64,000 nucleotides of DNA from contig NZ_JACOOZ010000005.1 of assembly GCF_014287775.1 (NCBI RefSeq), positions 62,001 through 126,000 of the forward strand. The letters run 5' to 3'. Each line of letters opens with the position of its first letter. The first letter of the stretch is position 1. The DNA comes from Eubacterium_G segne (GTDB taxonomy: Bacteria; Bacillota; Clostridia; Lachnospirales; Lachnospiraceae). The notes below the pieces were generated by a model. It was given only the letters and a program-made list of their open reading frames with translations. It made no database searches and was not told the origin of the DNA. Of the stretch, positions 34,747 through 43,790 are shown in pieces. The position numbers and the translations under genes are program-made.

Positions 34747-35271
34747 ATGTTAATTGATTTATACGATTTACTACAGGAAGAAGACGGGGTAAGAAATTAC
34801 CCGGTAGAGCTTGAAGCGAAGGAATTTAAAACTAAAAAGAGCCGTTATCCTATTTCTGACAGTGATATTAAGTTGTCTTTTAGAAATAAGGGTAAGAAGC
34901 ATATTGATTTTAAATGCGTTGGGAAGGTTACATTGATTATTCCGTGTGACAAGTGTTTAGAGCCTGTACCGTATGAGATTAATATTGATTATTTCAAAGA
35001 TTTAGATATGAATAAATCTTCAGAAGAAAAGATTGCTGAGTTAGATGAAGAAGTTTATCTTGAAGGTACAAAATTTGATTCTGATGTATTTGTTTATAAC
35101 GAGATTCTGGTTAGTTTACCTATGAAAGTCCTATGCAAAGAAGACTGCAAAGGAATTTGCAATAGATGCGGCGCTAATCTCAATATGGGATCCTGTAAGT
35201 GCGATAACGCAGAACCAGGTACGGGAATGTCGAAAATTTTAGATGTTTTTAATCAGTTTAAGGAGGTGTAA
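34747..35271 (+). CDS. yceD: DUF177/YceD family protein
   Basis: Metal-ribbon protein of 174 residues encoded ahead of rpmF in most bacteria; linked to 23S rRNA accumulation in plants and E. coli. Cysteines sit in IPCDKCLEPV (about 60-69) and in the C-terminal LCKEDCKGICNRCGANLN and GSCKCD motif. rpmF follows after 3 nt, overlapping SD AGGAGGTG at the end of this gene. No signal peptide; cytoplasmic. Confidence 0.92.
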   Translation: MLIDLYDLLQEEDGVRNYPVELEAKEFKTKKSRYPISDSDIKLSFRNKGKKHIDFKCVGKVTLIIPCDKCLEPVPYEINIDYFKDLDMNKSSEEKIAELDEEVYLEGTKFDSDVFVYNEILVSLPMKVLCKEDCKGICNRCGANLNMGSCKCDNAEPGTGMSKILDVFNQFKEV

Positions 35272-35274
35272 ACC

Positions 35275-35454
35275 ATGTCTATCTGTCCAAAGAACAAATC
35301 TTCTAAAGGAAGAAGAGATAAGAGAAGAGCTAACTGGAAGATGTCAGCTCCAAACCTTGTAAAGTGCAGTAAATGTGGAGCATTAATGATGCCACACAGA
35401 GTATGCAAGGCTTGTGGAAGCTATAACAAAAAAGAAATTGTTTCAGTTGACTAA
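35275..35454 (+). CDS. rpmF: 50S ribosomal protein L32
   Basis: 59 residues. Starts MSICPKNKSSKGRRDKRRAN, the L32 opening, and carries a complete zinc ribbon CSKCG (31-35) and CKACG (44-48). AGGAGGTG is 6 nt before the ATG. A strong hairpin follows. Confidence 0.96.
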   Translation: MSICPKNKSSKGRRDKRRANWKMSAPNLVKCSKCGALMMPHRVCKACGSYNKKEIVSVD

Positions 35455-35459
35455 TTATA

Positions 35460-35516
35460 AAAAAGTGGCTGTTGCTTTAATCATTGAAATGATTGCTAAA
35501 GCGACAGCCACTTTTT
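35460..35516 (+). terminator. Long terminator hairpin after rpmF
   Basis: A 13-bp outer stem (35460-35472 with 35504-35516) continues inside with an imperfect helix closing on GAAA-like loop around 35487, then T5. A very long near-perfect palindrome. Confidence 0.85.
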
Positions 35517-35517
35517 C

Positions 35518-35546
35518 TTGATTTTATAACGTATTTTTAGTATATT
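35518..35546 (+). promoter_or_regulatory. Promoter of plsX-acpP
   Basis: TTGATT (35518-35523), 17-nt spacer, TATATT (35541-35546), starting right after the terminator's T-tract and 29 nt before plsX. Confidence 0.6.
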
Positions 35547-35574
35547 ATCCTTATGCAGAAAAGGAGGATTTGGA

Positions 35575-36585
35575 ATGTCGAAAGCTATTGTAGCCTTAGA
35601 TTGTATGGGTGGAGACAATGCTCCGGGAGAGATTGTTAAAGGTGCTGTTTTAGCAGCTAATGAAAATAAAAACATTAATATAAAACTTGTAGGCAGAAAA
35701 GAAGATATTGAAAAAGAACTTACAAAGTACGATTACGACAGTAATCTTTTGGAAATTATAAATGCAACTGAAGTTATTGAAACAGGGGAACCACCTGTTG
35801 CTGCTATTAGAAGCAAGAAGGATTCATCCCTTGTAAAATGTATGTACATGGTTAAAAACGGTGAAGCAGATGCCATGGTATCTGCCGGAAGTACAGGAGC
35901 TAACCTTGTAGGCGGACATGTTATTATTGGAAGATTAAAAGGGGTAGAAAGACCACCTCTTGCACCACTTATTCCTACAAAGAAGGGTGTTTCACTTCTT
36001 ATAGATTGTGGGGCGAATGTTGATGCGAGACCATCTCATTTAGTTCAGTTTGCCAAGATGGGTTCCGTGTACATGGAAAATATTGTAGGTATTAAGAATC
36101 CTAAAGTTGCCATTGTTAATATTGGTGCTGAAGAGGAAAAGGGGAATGCCTTAGTTAAGGAAACATACCCTCTTTTAAAGGAAATTAAGGATATTAATTT
36201 TGTGGGAAATATTGAAGCCAGGGATATTCCTGAAGGAAAAGCAGATGTAATTGTCTGCGATGCTTTTGTGGGAAACTGTATTTTGAAATTGTATGAAGGC
36301 GTGGCATCGGTACTTTTAAGCAAGATTAAAGGAACCTTAATGGCAAGTCTTAAAACAAAAATAGGAGCTCTTCTTATTAAGAAAGATTTGAAGAAGACAC
36401 TTAAATCATTTTCCATTGAGGAATACGGCGGAGCACCTCTTTTAGGTCTTAAAGGACTCTTAGTAAAAACTCATGGAAGTTCAAAAGCAATAGAAATCAA
36501 AAATTCAATTCTGCAATGTGGAACATTTAAAGAAATGGATTTAAATAATAAATTTAAAGAGAAATTAAATTTAGAAAATAAATAG
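35575..36585 (+). CDS. plsX: Phosphate acyltransferase PlsX
   Basis: Makes acyl-phosphate from acyl-ACP, the donor for PlsY. VALDCMGGDNAPGEIVKGA at 6-24 is the family start; SAGSTGANLVGG near 103 and FVGNCILKLYEG near 226 continue the pattern. 336 residues. AGGAGG precedes the ATG. acpP follows after 18 nt, and plsY is at 51737. No FapR-like operator was recognised. Confidence 0.96.
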   Translation: MSKAIVALDCMGGDNAPGEIVKGAVLAANENKNINIKLVGRKEDIEKELTKYDYDSNLLEIINATEVIETGEPPVAAIRSKKDSSLVKCMYMVKNGEADAMVSAGSTGANLVGGHVIIGRLKGVERPPLAPLIPTKKGVSLLIDCGANVDARPSHLVQFAKMGSVYMENIVGIKNPKVAIVNIGAEEEKGNALVKETYPLLKEIKDINFVGNIEARDIPEGKADVIVCDAFVGNCILKLYEGVASVLLSKIKGTLMASLKTKIGALLIKKDLKKTLKSFSIEEYGGAPLLGLKGLLVKTHGSSKAIEIKNSILQCGTFKEMDLNNKFKEKLNLENK

Positions 36586-36603
36586 ATTGAAAAGGAGAGT
36601 ATA

Positions 36604-36837
36604 ATGGAATTAGAAAGATTAATAAAGGCAGTGGCTGATGTTTTAGATTTAGACCCTGCAACAATAACAGCTGACAGTAAATTTGTTGATGATTTAGGAG
36701 CAGATTCATTAGATGTGCTGGAAATAGTAATGGGAATTGAAGAAGAATTCGGTATTCAGGTTCCTACAGATGAAGCACAGTCAATAGTTACAGTTGGTGA
36801 TGCTTACGAAAAAATTAAGAAAGAACTTGAAAAATAA
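36604..36837 (+). CDS. acpP: Acyl carrier protein
   Basis: 77 residues, acidic. The phosphopantetheine site is Ser35 in GADSLD. Four-helix ACP pattern with VVIAIEEEFGI-like text (VMGIEEEFGIQVP). AAAGGAG stands before the ATG. Partner of PlsX and fatty-acid synthesis, whose other genes are outside the window. Confidence 0.97.
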   Translation: MELERLIKAVADVLDLDPATITADSKFVDDLGADSLDVLEIVMGIEEEFGIQVPTDEAQSIVTVGDAYEKIKKELEK

Positions 36838-36884
36838 GCCCTAGAAATAGGGCTTAAAAAACGCAATAATTTAAGAGGATATAT

Positions 36885-37565
36885 ATGAATAGTGATTACG
36901 CCTTATTAGAAACAAAAATAGAATATGTTTTTAAGGATAAAGACCTGCTGCTTAACGCATTAACCCATACATCTTTTGCTAACGAACATAGAAGTAAGGG
37001 AATAAAGGACAACGAGAGGCTTGAGTTTTTAGGTGATGCCGTTTTAGAATTGGTGTCTAGTGAGTTTTTATTTAAAACCATGCCGGATATGCCGGAAGGG
37101 AATATGACGAAGCTAAGAGCAAGCCTTGTGTGTGAACCTACTTTGGCAAATGATGCGAGGGAAATTGGTCTTGAGGAATTTATTTATTTGGGAAAAGGTG
37201 AGGAAGAAACAGGTGGAAGAAAGAGAAATTCCATTGTTTCAGATGCCTTTGAAGCCCTTATAGGAAGCATATTTTTAGATGGTGGAATAGATAATGCTAG
37301 AGATTTTATAATTAAATTTGCTTTAAATGATATTGAAAATAAAAGATTATTTTATGACAGTAAAACAATTTTGCAGGAAAGAATTAATATTGCAAAGGTT
37401 GGTAAGCTTTCATATGAAATAACAGGTGAAACTGGGCCTGATCATAATAAAACCTATGAGGTGGCTGCGATGCTTGATGACAAAGTAATTGGCAGTGGCA
37501 TGGGTCATACCAAAAAGGCGGCTGAACAGCAGGCGGCGTACAGTGCCTTGAAAAAATTTAGATAA
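36885..37565 (+). CDS. rnc: Ribonuclease III
   Basis: Double-strand-specific endoribonuclease for rRNA processing and RNA decay. The RNase III signature NERLEFLGDAVL is at 43-54, the second acidic cluster is SDAFEALIGSIFLD near 118-131, and the C-terminal dsRNA-binding domain spans about 155-226 (GPDHNKTYEV, AAEQQAAYSALKKF). 226 residues. smc begins 11 nt later. Confidence 0.97.
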   Translation: MNSDYALLETKIEYVFKDKDLLLNALTHTSFANEHRSKGIKDNERLEFLGDAVLELVSSEFLFKTMPDMPEGNMTKLRASLVCEPTLANDAREIGLEEFIYLGKGEEETGGRKRNSIVSDAFEALIGSIFLDGGIDNARDFIIKFALNDIENKRLFYDSKTILQERINIAKVGKLSYEITGETGPDHNKTYEVAAMLDDKVIGSGMGHTKKAAEQQAAYSALKKFR

Positions 37566-37576
37566 GAGGGAACAAC

Positions 37577-40500
37577 ATGTATTTAAAAAGCATTGAAATA
37601 CACGGATTTAAGTCTTTTGCAAATAAAATAAATTTTGAATTTCACAATGGGATTACAGGAATTGTAGGGCCAAACGGTTCAGGAAAAAGTAATGTTGCAG
37701 ATGCCGTAAGATGGGTATTAGGGGAGCAGAAAACAAAACAGCTTAGAAGCTCGAAAATGGAAGATGTTATATTTGCAGGAACAGAAAACCGTAAACCTAT
37801 GGGATATGCATATGTTGCCATAACATTTGATAACTCAGATCATAAATTAAATATAGATTACGACGAAGTTACAGTTTCAAGAAGATTATTCCGCTCCGGT
37901 GAAAGCGAATATATGATAAACGGAACTCAGGTGAGATTAAAAGACATCAATGAGTTGTTTTATGACACAGGTATTGGAAAAGAAGGTTATTCCATTATAG
38001 GTCAGGGACAGATTGACAAAATATTAAGTGGTAAGCCGGAGGAAAGAAGAGAACTTTTCGACGAAGCTGCAGGAATTGTTAAGTTTAAAAGAAGAAAAAA
38101 TGAAGCTTTAAGAAAACTTGACGACCAGAACCAGAATCTTGTAAGAGTTTCAGATATTTTAGGGGAACTGGAAAGACAGGTGGTTCCTTTAGAAAAGCAA
38201 TGTGAAAAGGCTAAAAGATATCTTTTATTGAAAGATGATTTAAAAGTAAACGATGTAAACATGTTTTTAATTGAATACAATGAGATTAAAAACAGATTAA
38301 CACAGCTTGATGAAAAAATTAAAATCGCATCAGGCGACATGCAGGTGGCATCTGATGAGTTTGAAAAAATCAAGGCGGATTACACTAAACTTGAGAAAAT
38401 TATTGAAGAAATTGACAATACAATTGAAACCAAAAAGGCTTCATTTAATGAAACTATATTGAATATTGAAAAGTTCGAGGGACAGATTAATGTTATCAGG
38501 GAGCAGATTAATTCAGCAAAAAATAACGAATCCTACATTAATCAGAGAATAGATTCCGTTAATGAGGAAATTAAACAGCAGGGAATTGAATTAGAAAATG
38601 CACAAAGGGAAAAGACGGAAAATGAGGGTAAGTTAAAGGAAGTCATTGCTTCCCAAACTGAAATAAATGAACAGATTGAGGAAAAAGGTCAGGGAATAAA
38701 GGAATTAGAGGAAAAAATTGAGAAGGACAAAGGAGAAATAATTGAACTTCTTAACGCCAAGGCTTTAATTAAAACAAAAATACAAAGATGTGATACCTTG
38801 TTAGAGCAGATTAACATAAGAAAATCACAACTTAACCAGAAACTTATTGAATTTAAAAGTCAGAGAGATGGTCAGGACAACGTTATTAAGGAGTTAGAAC
38901 AGCAGCTTGAAAACGTTAAAAGTGACATAAAGAAAATAAATGATACTTTAAATAAATATAACAATGATTTGGCAGATTTGAGAGTGGAAAACAGCAGACT
39001 TTCAAAGGAATTGTCGGAAAACAATGAGAAGTATCATAAATTAAAATCAAATCTTGAAACTTTAAAGAACATTACCGAACGTTATGAGGGATATGGAAGC
39101 AGCATAAAGAAGGTAATGGAATTAAAGGAAGGCCGTAAAGGGATTATTGGTGTTGTAGCAGACATTATTAAGGTTGACAAAAAGTATGAAGTGGCTATAG
39201 AAACAGCATTAGGTGGAAATATTCAAAATATTGTCACTGATACGGAAACCACGGCTAAGGACACCATTGAGTATCTTAAAAAGAACAAATATGGACGTGC
39301 CACTTTCCTGCCTCTTAGCAGTATGAGCAACAAAACTAATTTCAATGCTCCTGATGCATTAGAGGAAAAGGGAGTGTTGGGGCTTGCCAGTGACTTAGTG
39401 GATATTAAGAAAGAATACGAAGGGGTAGCTAAATACCTTCTTGGAAGAGTTATGGTGGTGGACACCATTGACCATGCCATTTCCATTGAGAGAAAATACC
39501 GTTACACTGTTAGAATTGTTACCCTTGAAGGTGAATACCTAAATGTAGGTGGTTCGATTTCCGGTGGTGCCTTTAAAAACAACAGTAATCTTCTGGGACG
39601 AAGACGTGAAATAGACGAAATTCAAAAGAAGCTTGTTATATTAAAAGAAGAAAAAACAGGTCTGGATAAGGCTTTAACAGATAACAGAGGTGAAATAAGT
39701 GTTGTTTCAGAGGAAGTAAATAAAATTACATCAGGTTTACAGGAACAGCTTATTATTAAAAATACCATTGAGATTAATTTAAAGCAGGCAAAAGATAAGA
39801 AGGACAGCATAGCAAGGGAATATAAGGATTATACCAGTGAAAGCGATGATATTGCTGTTCAGATAAGCGACATCAATAAAAACAGTGTATCTCTTAATGA
39901 TGAACTGACGGGAACAGAGGACAGAAGTAACCTGTTAGAAAAGGAAGTTGTAGAGAATACAAAGAAACTTAATTCTCTAAAAGAAGAATTGGCTCAGCAA
40001 AATGGTCTTTTAGAAGAAATAAATATTGAAATTGCAAACTATAAGCAAAAGCACGAATTTATTGTTGAGAAAATCAGTAATGCAGGTAAGGTTATTGAAG
40101 GCTTTAAGCAGGAAATAGAAGATATTAAAAATAATTCTAAGGAAAACAACAATGAAATAAGTGCCAGAACAGAAGCTATTGATAATCTTACTAAAGAAAC
40201 TGAGAAGAGCCGTAAGCAGGTTGAACTCTTAAAGGAAGAAATTCAAAAGGCTAAAGATGAAAAGGATAAGCAAAGCCGTGAACACAAGGAATTTTTTGAA
40301 AAACGTGAACAACTTTCAGAGAGAATTTCAGCTTTAGATAAAGAAGTTTACAGACTAAGCAGCCAGAAAGAGGCATTAGAGGAAAAATCTGAAAACAAAG
40401 AGGCTTATATGTGGAATGAATATGAAATCACATACAGAAAAGCCTGTGAAATGAAGAATCCTGATTACAGTGATAAATCAGAGATAAGAGATAATATAGC

Positions 40501-41137
40501 CAACATAAGAAAAGAAATGAAATCATTAGGTGATGTAAACATTAATGCCATTGAAGAGTTTAAGGAAGTAAATGAGCGTTATCAGTTTATGAAAACCCAG
40601 CATGACGACCTTATGGAAGCTAAGGAAAATCTTCTTAAAATAATTGATGAACTTGAAGTGGGAATGAGAAAGCAGTTCAAGGAGAAATTTGAGGAGATTA
40701 AGATTGAATTTGATAAAGTATTTAAGGAGTTGTTCGGTGGTGGAAAAGGCACAATTGAGCTGACGGAAGCAGAGGATATTTTAGAGGCAGGAATTAATAT
40801 TATTTCCCAGCCACCTGGAAAGAAACTCCAGAATATGATGCAGTTATCAGGTGGAGAAAAGGCACTTACAGCCATAAGTCTGTTGTTTGCCATCCAGAAC
40901 CTGAAGCCTTCACCGTTTTGTCTTTTAGATGAAATAGAAGCAGCTCTTGATGGCTCTAATGTTGTAAGGTTTGCAGAGTATTTACATAAACTTACAAAAA
41001 ATACTCAGTTTATTGTTATAACTCACAGACGTGGAACTATGAATTCAGCCGACAGATTATATGGTATAACAATGCAGGAAAAGGGTATTTCTGCATTAGT
41101 ATCTGTAGATTTGTTAGAGAAGGATTTAACAAAATAA
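37577..41137 (+). CDS. smc: Chromosome segregation SMC protein
   Basis: 1186 residues. P-loop GPNGSGKSN at 31-39, then two long coiled coils (about 170-500 and 670-1000) separated by a hinge (about 510-670, ending near VGGSISGGAFKN), and the C-terminal head with signature LSGGEKALTA and Walker B FCLLDEIEAALD. It works with ScpA and ScpB (2893, 3650). The tight rnc-smc-ftsY order is the classical Firmicute cluster. ATG preceded by GAGGG. Confidence 0.98.
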   Translation: MYLKSIEIHGFKSFANKINFEFHNGITGIVGPNGSGKSNVADAVRWVLGEQKTKQLRSSKMEDVIFAGTENRKPMGYAYVAITFDNSDHKLNIDYDEVTVSRRLFRSGESEYMINGTQVRLKDINELFYDTGIGKEGYSIIGQGQIDKILSGKPEERRELFDEAAGIVKFKRRKNEALRKLDDQNQNLVRVSDILGELERQVVPLEKQCEKAKRYLLLKDDLKVNDVNMFLIEYNEIKNRLTQLDEKIKIASGDMQVASDEFEKIKADYTKLEKIIEEIDNTIETKKASFNETILNIEKFEGQINVIREQINSAKNNESYINQRIDSVNEEIKQQGIELENAQREKTENEGKLKEVIASQTEINEQIEEKGQGIKELEEKIEKDKGEIIELLNAKALIKTKIQRCDTLLEQINIRKSQLNQKLIEFKSQRDGQDNVIKELEQQLENVKSDIKKINDTLNKYNNDLADLRVENSRLSKELSENNEKYHKLKSNLETLKNITERYEGYGSSIKKVMELKEGRKGIIGVVADIIKVDKKYEVAIETALGGNIQNIVTDTETTAKDTIEYLKKNKYGRATFLPLSSMSNKTNFNAPDALEEKGVLGLASDLVDIKKEYEGVAKYLLGRVMVVDTIDHAISIERKYRYTVRIVTLEGEYLNVGGSISGGAFKNNSNLLGRRREIDEIQKKLVILKEEKTGLDKALTDNRGEISVVSEEVNKITSGLQEQLIIKNTIEINLKQAKDKKDSIAREYKDYTSESDDIAVQISDINKNSVSLNDELTGTEDRSNLLEKEVVENTKKLNSLKEELAQQNGLLEEINIEIANYKQKHEFIVEKISNAGKVIEGFKQEIEDIKNNSKENNNEISARTEAIDNLTKETEKSRKQVELLKEEIQKAKDEKDKQSREHKEFFEKREQLSERISALDKEVYRLSSQKEALEEKSENKEAYMWNEYEITYRKACEMKNPDYSDKSEIRDNIANIRKEMKSLGDVNINAIEEFKEVNERYQFMKTQHDDLMEAKENLLKIIDELEVGMRKQFKEKFEEIKIEFDKVFKELFGGGKGTIELTEAEDILEAGINIISQPPGKKLQNMMQLSGGEKALTAISLLFAIQNLKPSPFCLLDEIEAALDGSNVVRFAEYLHKLTKNTQFIVITHRRGTMNSADRLYGITMQEKGISALVSVDLLEKDLTK

Positions 41138-41167
41138 CAGAAAGGAGACGCAAAAAGCGTATTAAAT

Positions 41168-42091
41168 ATGGCAGGAAAGTTTTTTGAAAAATTAGTTTCA
41201 GGACTTACAAAAACCAGAAACAATATTGTGTCAGGATTAAATTCCATTTTTACGGGATTTTCCAATATAGATGATGACTTTTATGAAGAGTTAGAGGAAA
41301 CTCTTATTATGAGTGATATTGGAGTGAATACTACAGAAGAAATTCTTGATACATTAAAGGAACAGGTAAAAGAATTAAAAATTAAGGAGCCTATGGAATG
41401 TAAGGATTTGCTTATAAAAAACATAGAAGAGCAAATGGATATAGGGGAAAATGCATACGATTTTGAAAATCAGCGTTCCGTAATTTTAATGATTGGTGTA
41501 AACGGGGTGGGAAAAACCACTTCCATTGGAAAACTGGCAAGTCAGTTTAAGAAAAATAACAAAAAGGTAGTTTTGGCTGCCGCTGATACGTTTAGGGCGG
41601 CTGCTGCAGAACAGTTAAAAGAATGGGCTGACAGGGCAGGAGTTGACATTGTTTCAGGAAAGGAAGGCTCGGATCCGGGTTCTGTCTTGTTTGATGCCAT
41701 ATCATCAGCTAAAAATAAAGGTGCAGATATTCTTTTGTGCGATACAGCAGGAAGACTTCATAATAAGAAAAATCTTATGGAAGAATTAAAGAAGTTAGAC
41801 AGAATCATTGAAAAAGAATATGGTGGATGCCATAGGGAAAACTTCATAGTTCTTGATGCCACAACAGGACAAAATGCCTTAGTACAGGCTAAGCAGTTTA
41901 AGGAATGTGCTGACATTACCGGTGTTATTCTTACAAAAATGGATGGAACTGCTAAGGGTGGAATAGCCATTGCCATTCAGGCGGAACTTGGCATACCTGT
42001 AAAATATATAGGTGTGGGAGAACAGATTGATGATTTACAGAAATTTGATGCACACGATTTTGTGGAAGCATTATTTAACGTACAGGAGTAA
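41168..42091 (+). CDS. ftsY: Signal recognition particle receptor FtsY
   Basis: GTPase that docks ribosome-SRP complexes at the membrane. N domain about 1-95, G domain with GVNGVGKTT (110-118), DTFRAAAAEQL near 139, DTAGRLHNKKNLMEEL near 190, and TKMDGTAKGG near 257. At 307 residues it lacks the long acidic A domain of E. coli, normal for Firmicutes. SRP partner ffh is 1.7 kb downstream. Confidence 0.97.
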   Translation: MAGKFFEKLVSGLTKTRNNIVSGLNSIFTGFSNIDDDFYEELEETLIMSDIGVNTTEEILDTLKEQVKELKIKEPMECKDLLIKNIEEQMDIGENAYDFENQRSVILMIGVNGVGKTTSIGKLASQFKKNNKKVVLAAADTFRAAAAEQLKEWADRAGVDIVSGKEGSDPGSVLFDAISSAKNKGADILLCDTAGRLHNKKNLMEELKKLDRIIEKEYGGCHRENFIVLDATTGQNALVQAKQFKECADITGVILTKMDGTAKGGIAIAIQAELGIPVKYIGVGEQIDDLQKFDAHDFVEALFNVQE

Positions 42092-42114
42092 TTTAGTCAG
42101 ATAGAGGTATTGTT

Positions 42115-43335
42115 ATGGAGAAAAAATTAACTTTAAGAAAATTTGAGGAAGCTAGTGAAATAGTAAAAAAAGTAACTATTAATACAAACTTAATTTACAG
42201 TGATTATTTCAGTGAACAGACAGGTAACCATGTGTATATTAAACCTGAAAACATGCAGTTTACAGGGGCTTACAAGGTAAGAGGTGCGTATTATAAAATC
42301 AGCACTCTTTCTGAAGAAGAAAGAGAGAGGGGTCTTATTACTGCATCAGCAGGAAATCATGCCCAGGGTGTAGCTTACGCAGCAAAAATATATGGAGCTA
42401 AGGCTACCATTGTAATGCCTACGGTAACTCCACTTATGAAAGTGAACAGAACCAAAAACTATGGTGCAGACGTGGTTTTATATGGTGATGTATACGATGA
42501 TGCCTGCAAATATGCTTTAAATCTTGCATCAAAGCAAGGATATACATTTATTCCACCATTTGACGATTTGGATGTGGCAACAGGTCAGGGAACAATTGCC
42601 ATGGAAATATTTAAAGAACTTCCAACAGTTGACTGTATTTTGGTTCCAATAGGAGGAGGCGGATTAGCAACAGGTGTAAGCACATTGGCTAAAATGCTTA
42701 ATCCGAGAATTAAGGTTATTGGTGTGGAACCTGAACATGCAGCCTGTATGAAGGCAAGTCTTGAAGCAGGACATGTTGTTACATTAGATAGTGCCAATAC
42801 CATTGCTGACGGTACTGCGGTAAAAACACCGGGAGAGATTATCTTTCCTTATATCCAGAAAAATATTGATGAAATTATTACAATTAAGGATGAAGAATTA
42901 ATAGATGCATTTTTAGATATGGTTGAAAATCATAAGTTAGTTGCTGAAAATTCGGGACTTCTTACGGTAGCAGCTCTTAAACATCTGAAATTTAAGGACA
43001 AAAAGGTTGTTTCAATCATAAGTGGTGGTAACATGGACATAATCACAATGTCATCTACCCTTCAGCATGGATTAATCCAGCGTGGAAGAGTATTTAGTGT
43101 TTCCGTATTGCTTCCTGACAAGCCGGGCGAATTGGTTAAGGTGGCAAATGAAATTGCAAAGCAGCAAGGTAATGTAATTAAGTTAGAGCATAATCAGTTT
43201 GTTTCAGTAAACAGAAATGCAGCTGTTGAATTAAAGGTTACATTGGAATGCTTTGGACATGACCATAAGGAACAGATTCTTGAAGCCTTGAAAAAAACAG
43301 GTTATAATCCAAAGGAAGAAGCTCCAAATTTATAA
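42115..43335 (+). CDS. ilvA: Threonine ammonia-lyase
   Basis: PLP enzyme that deaminates threonine to 2-oxobutanoate. The PLP lysine lies in FTGAYKVRGAYYK (about 51-63), the phosphate-binding loop is GGGG near 182, and a C-terminal ACT domain (about 325-400, FSVSVLLPDKPGELVKVA) suggests allosteric control. 406 residues match the IlvA/TdcB type with one ACT domain. It sits between ftsY and ylxM, breaking the usual ftsY-ylxM-ffh order, and is separated from ylxM by its own terminator, so it looks like an insertion into the cluster. Catabolic versus biosynthetic role cannot be decided. Confidence 0.93.
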   Translation: MEKKLTLRKFEEASEIVKKVTINTNLIYSDYFSEQTGNHVYIKPENMQFTGAYKVRGAYYKISTLSEEERERGLITASAGNHAQGVAYAAKIYGAKATIVMPTVTPLMKVNRTKNYGADVVLYGDVYDDACKYALNLASKQGYTFIPPFDDLDVATGQGTIAMEIFKELPTVDCILVPIGGGGLATGVSTLAKMLNPRIKVIGVEPEHAACMKASLEAGHVVTLDSANTIADGTAVKTPGEIIFPYIQKNIDEIITIKDEELIDAFLDMVENHKLVAENSGLLTVAALKHLKFKDKKVVSIISGGNMDIITMSSTLQHGLIQRGRVFSVSVLLPDKPGELVKVANEIAKQQGNVIKLEHNQFVSVNRNAAVELKVTLECFGHDHKEQILEALKKTGYNPKEEAPNL

Positions 43336-43349
43336 AATAAAACAAAAAC

Positions 43350-43390
43350 AAAGGTGTCAAGAAAAAATACTTGACACCTTTTGCTTTTTA
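43350..43390 (+). terminator. Terminator after ilvA, overlapping next promoter
   Basis: A 12-bp stem (43350-43361 with 43370-43381), 8-nt loop, then TTGCTTTTT. Its 3' arm includes TTGACA of the ylxM promoter. Confidence 0.82.
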
Positions 43391-43399
43391 CTGTATTAT
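43371..43399 (+). promoter_or_regulatory. Promoter of ylxM-ffh
   Basis: TTGACA (43371-43376), 17-nt spacer, TATTAT (43394-43399). The -35 box is embedded in the 3' arm of the ilvA terminator. Confidence 0.7.
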
Positions 43400-43443
43400 A
43401 CTCTAGGTGGTAAAATCAAATCATATAGAAAGGTATGTTTACG

Positions 43444-43779
43444 ATGAAAGATGTATATAAAAGTTCTATGTTATATGATTTTTATGGCGAACTTCTTACG
43501 GAACATCAAAAGGAAATATATGAGGATTTTATATTAAATGACTATAGTCTTGGAGAGATTGCCCAGGAAAGGGGAATTTCAAGGCAGGGAGTTCACGACA
43601 TGGTGAAACGCTGTGACAGGATATTAAACGGTTACGAGGAAAAGCTACACCTTGTAGAGAGATTTTCCAAGACTAAGGAAGATGTGAGAAGAATCTGTCA
43701 GTTAGCAGACAGTGATATAAATCAGAAAAATATTTCTGAAATAAAAATGATAGCTCAGGAAATATTAGATAATTATTAG
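43444..43779 (+). CDS. ylxM: SRP-associated HTH protein YlxM
   Basis: Small sigma-factor-region-4-like helix-turn-helix protein (111 residues), next to ffh in most Firmicutes and reported to influence SRP assembly. HTH text: NDYSLGEIAQERGISRQGVHDMVKR (about 36-60, read here as two helices). I start at 43444, because GGTATG at 43431 is too close to the ATG 43435; both keep the same frame. ffh follows after about 10 nt. Confidence 0.9.
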   Translation: MKDVYKSSMLYDFYGELLTEHQKEIYEDFILNDYSLGEIAQERGISRQGVHDMVKRCDRILNGYEEKLHLVERFSKTKEDVRRICQLADSDINQKNISEIKMIAQEILDNY

Positions 43780-43790
43780 GAGGTATGGCT

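Noticed and set aside
36836..36855. 8-bp GC hairpin with GAAA loop between acpP and rnc
   Set aside because: Followed by A6 not T, so not a terminator on the plus strand, and rnc seems to be in the same operon; could only be a processing or stability element.
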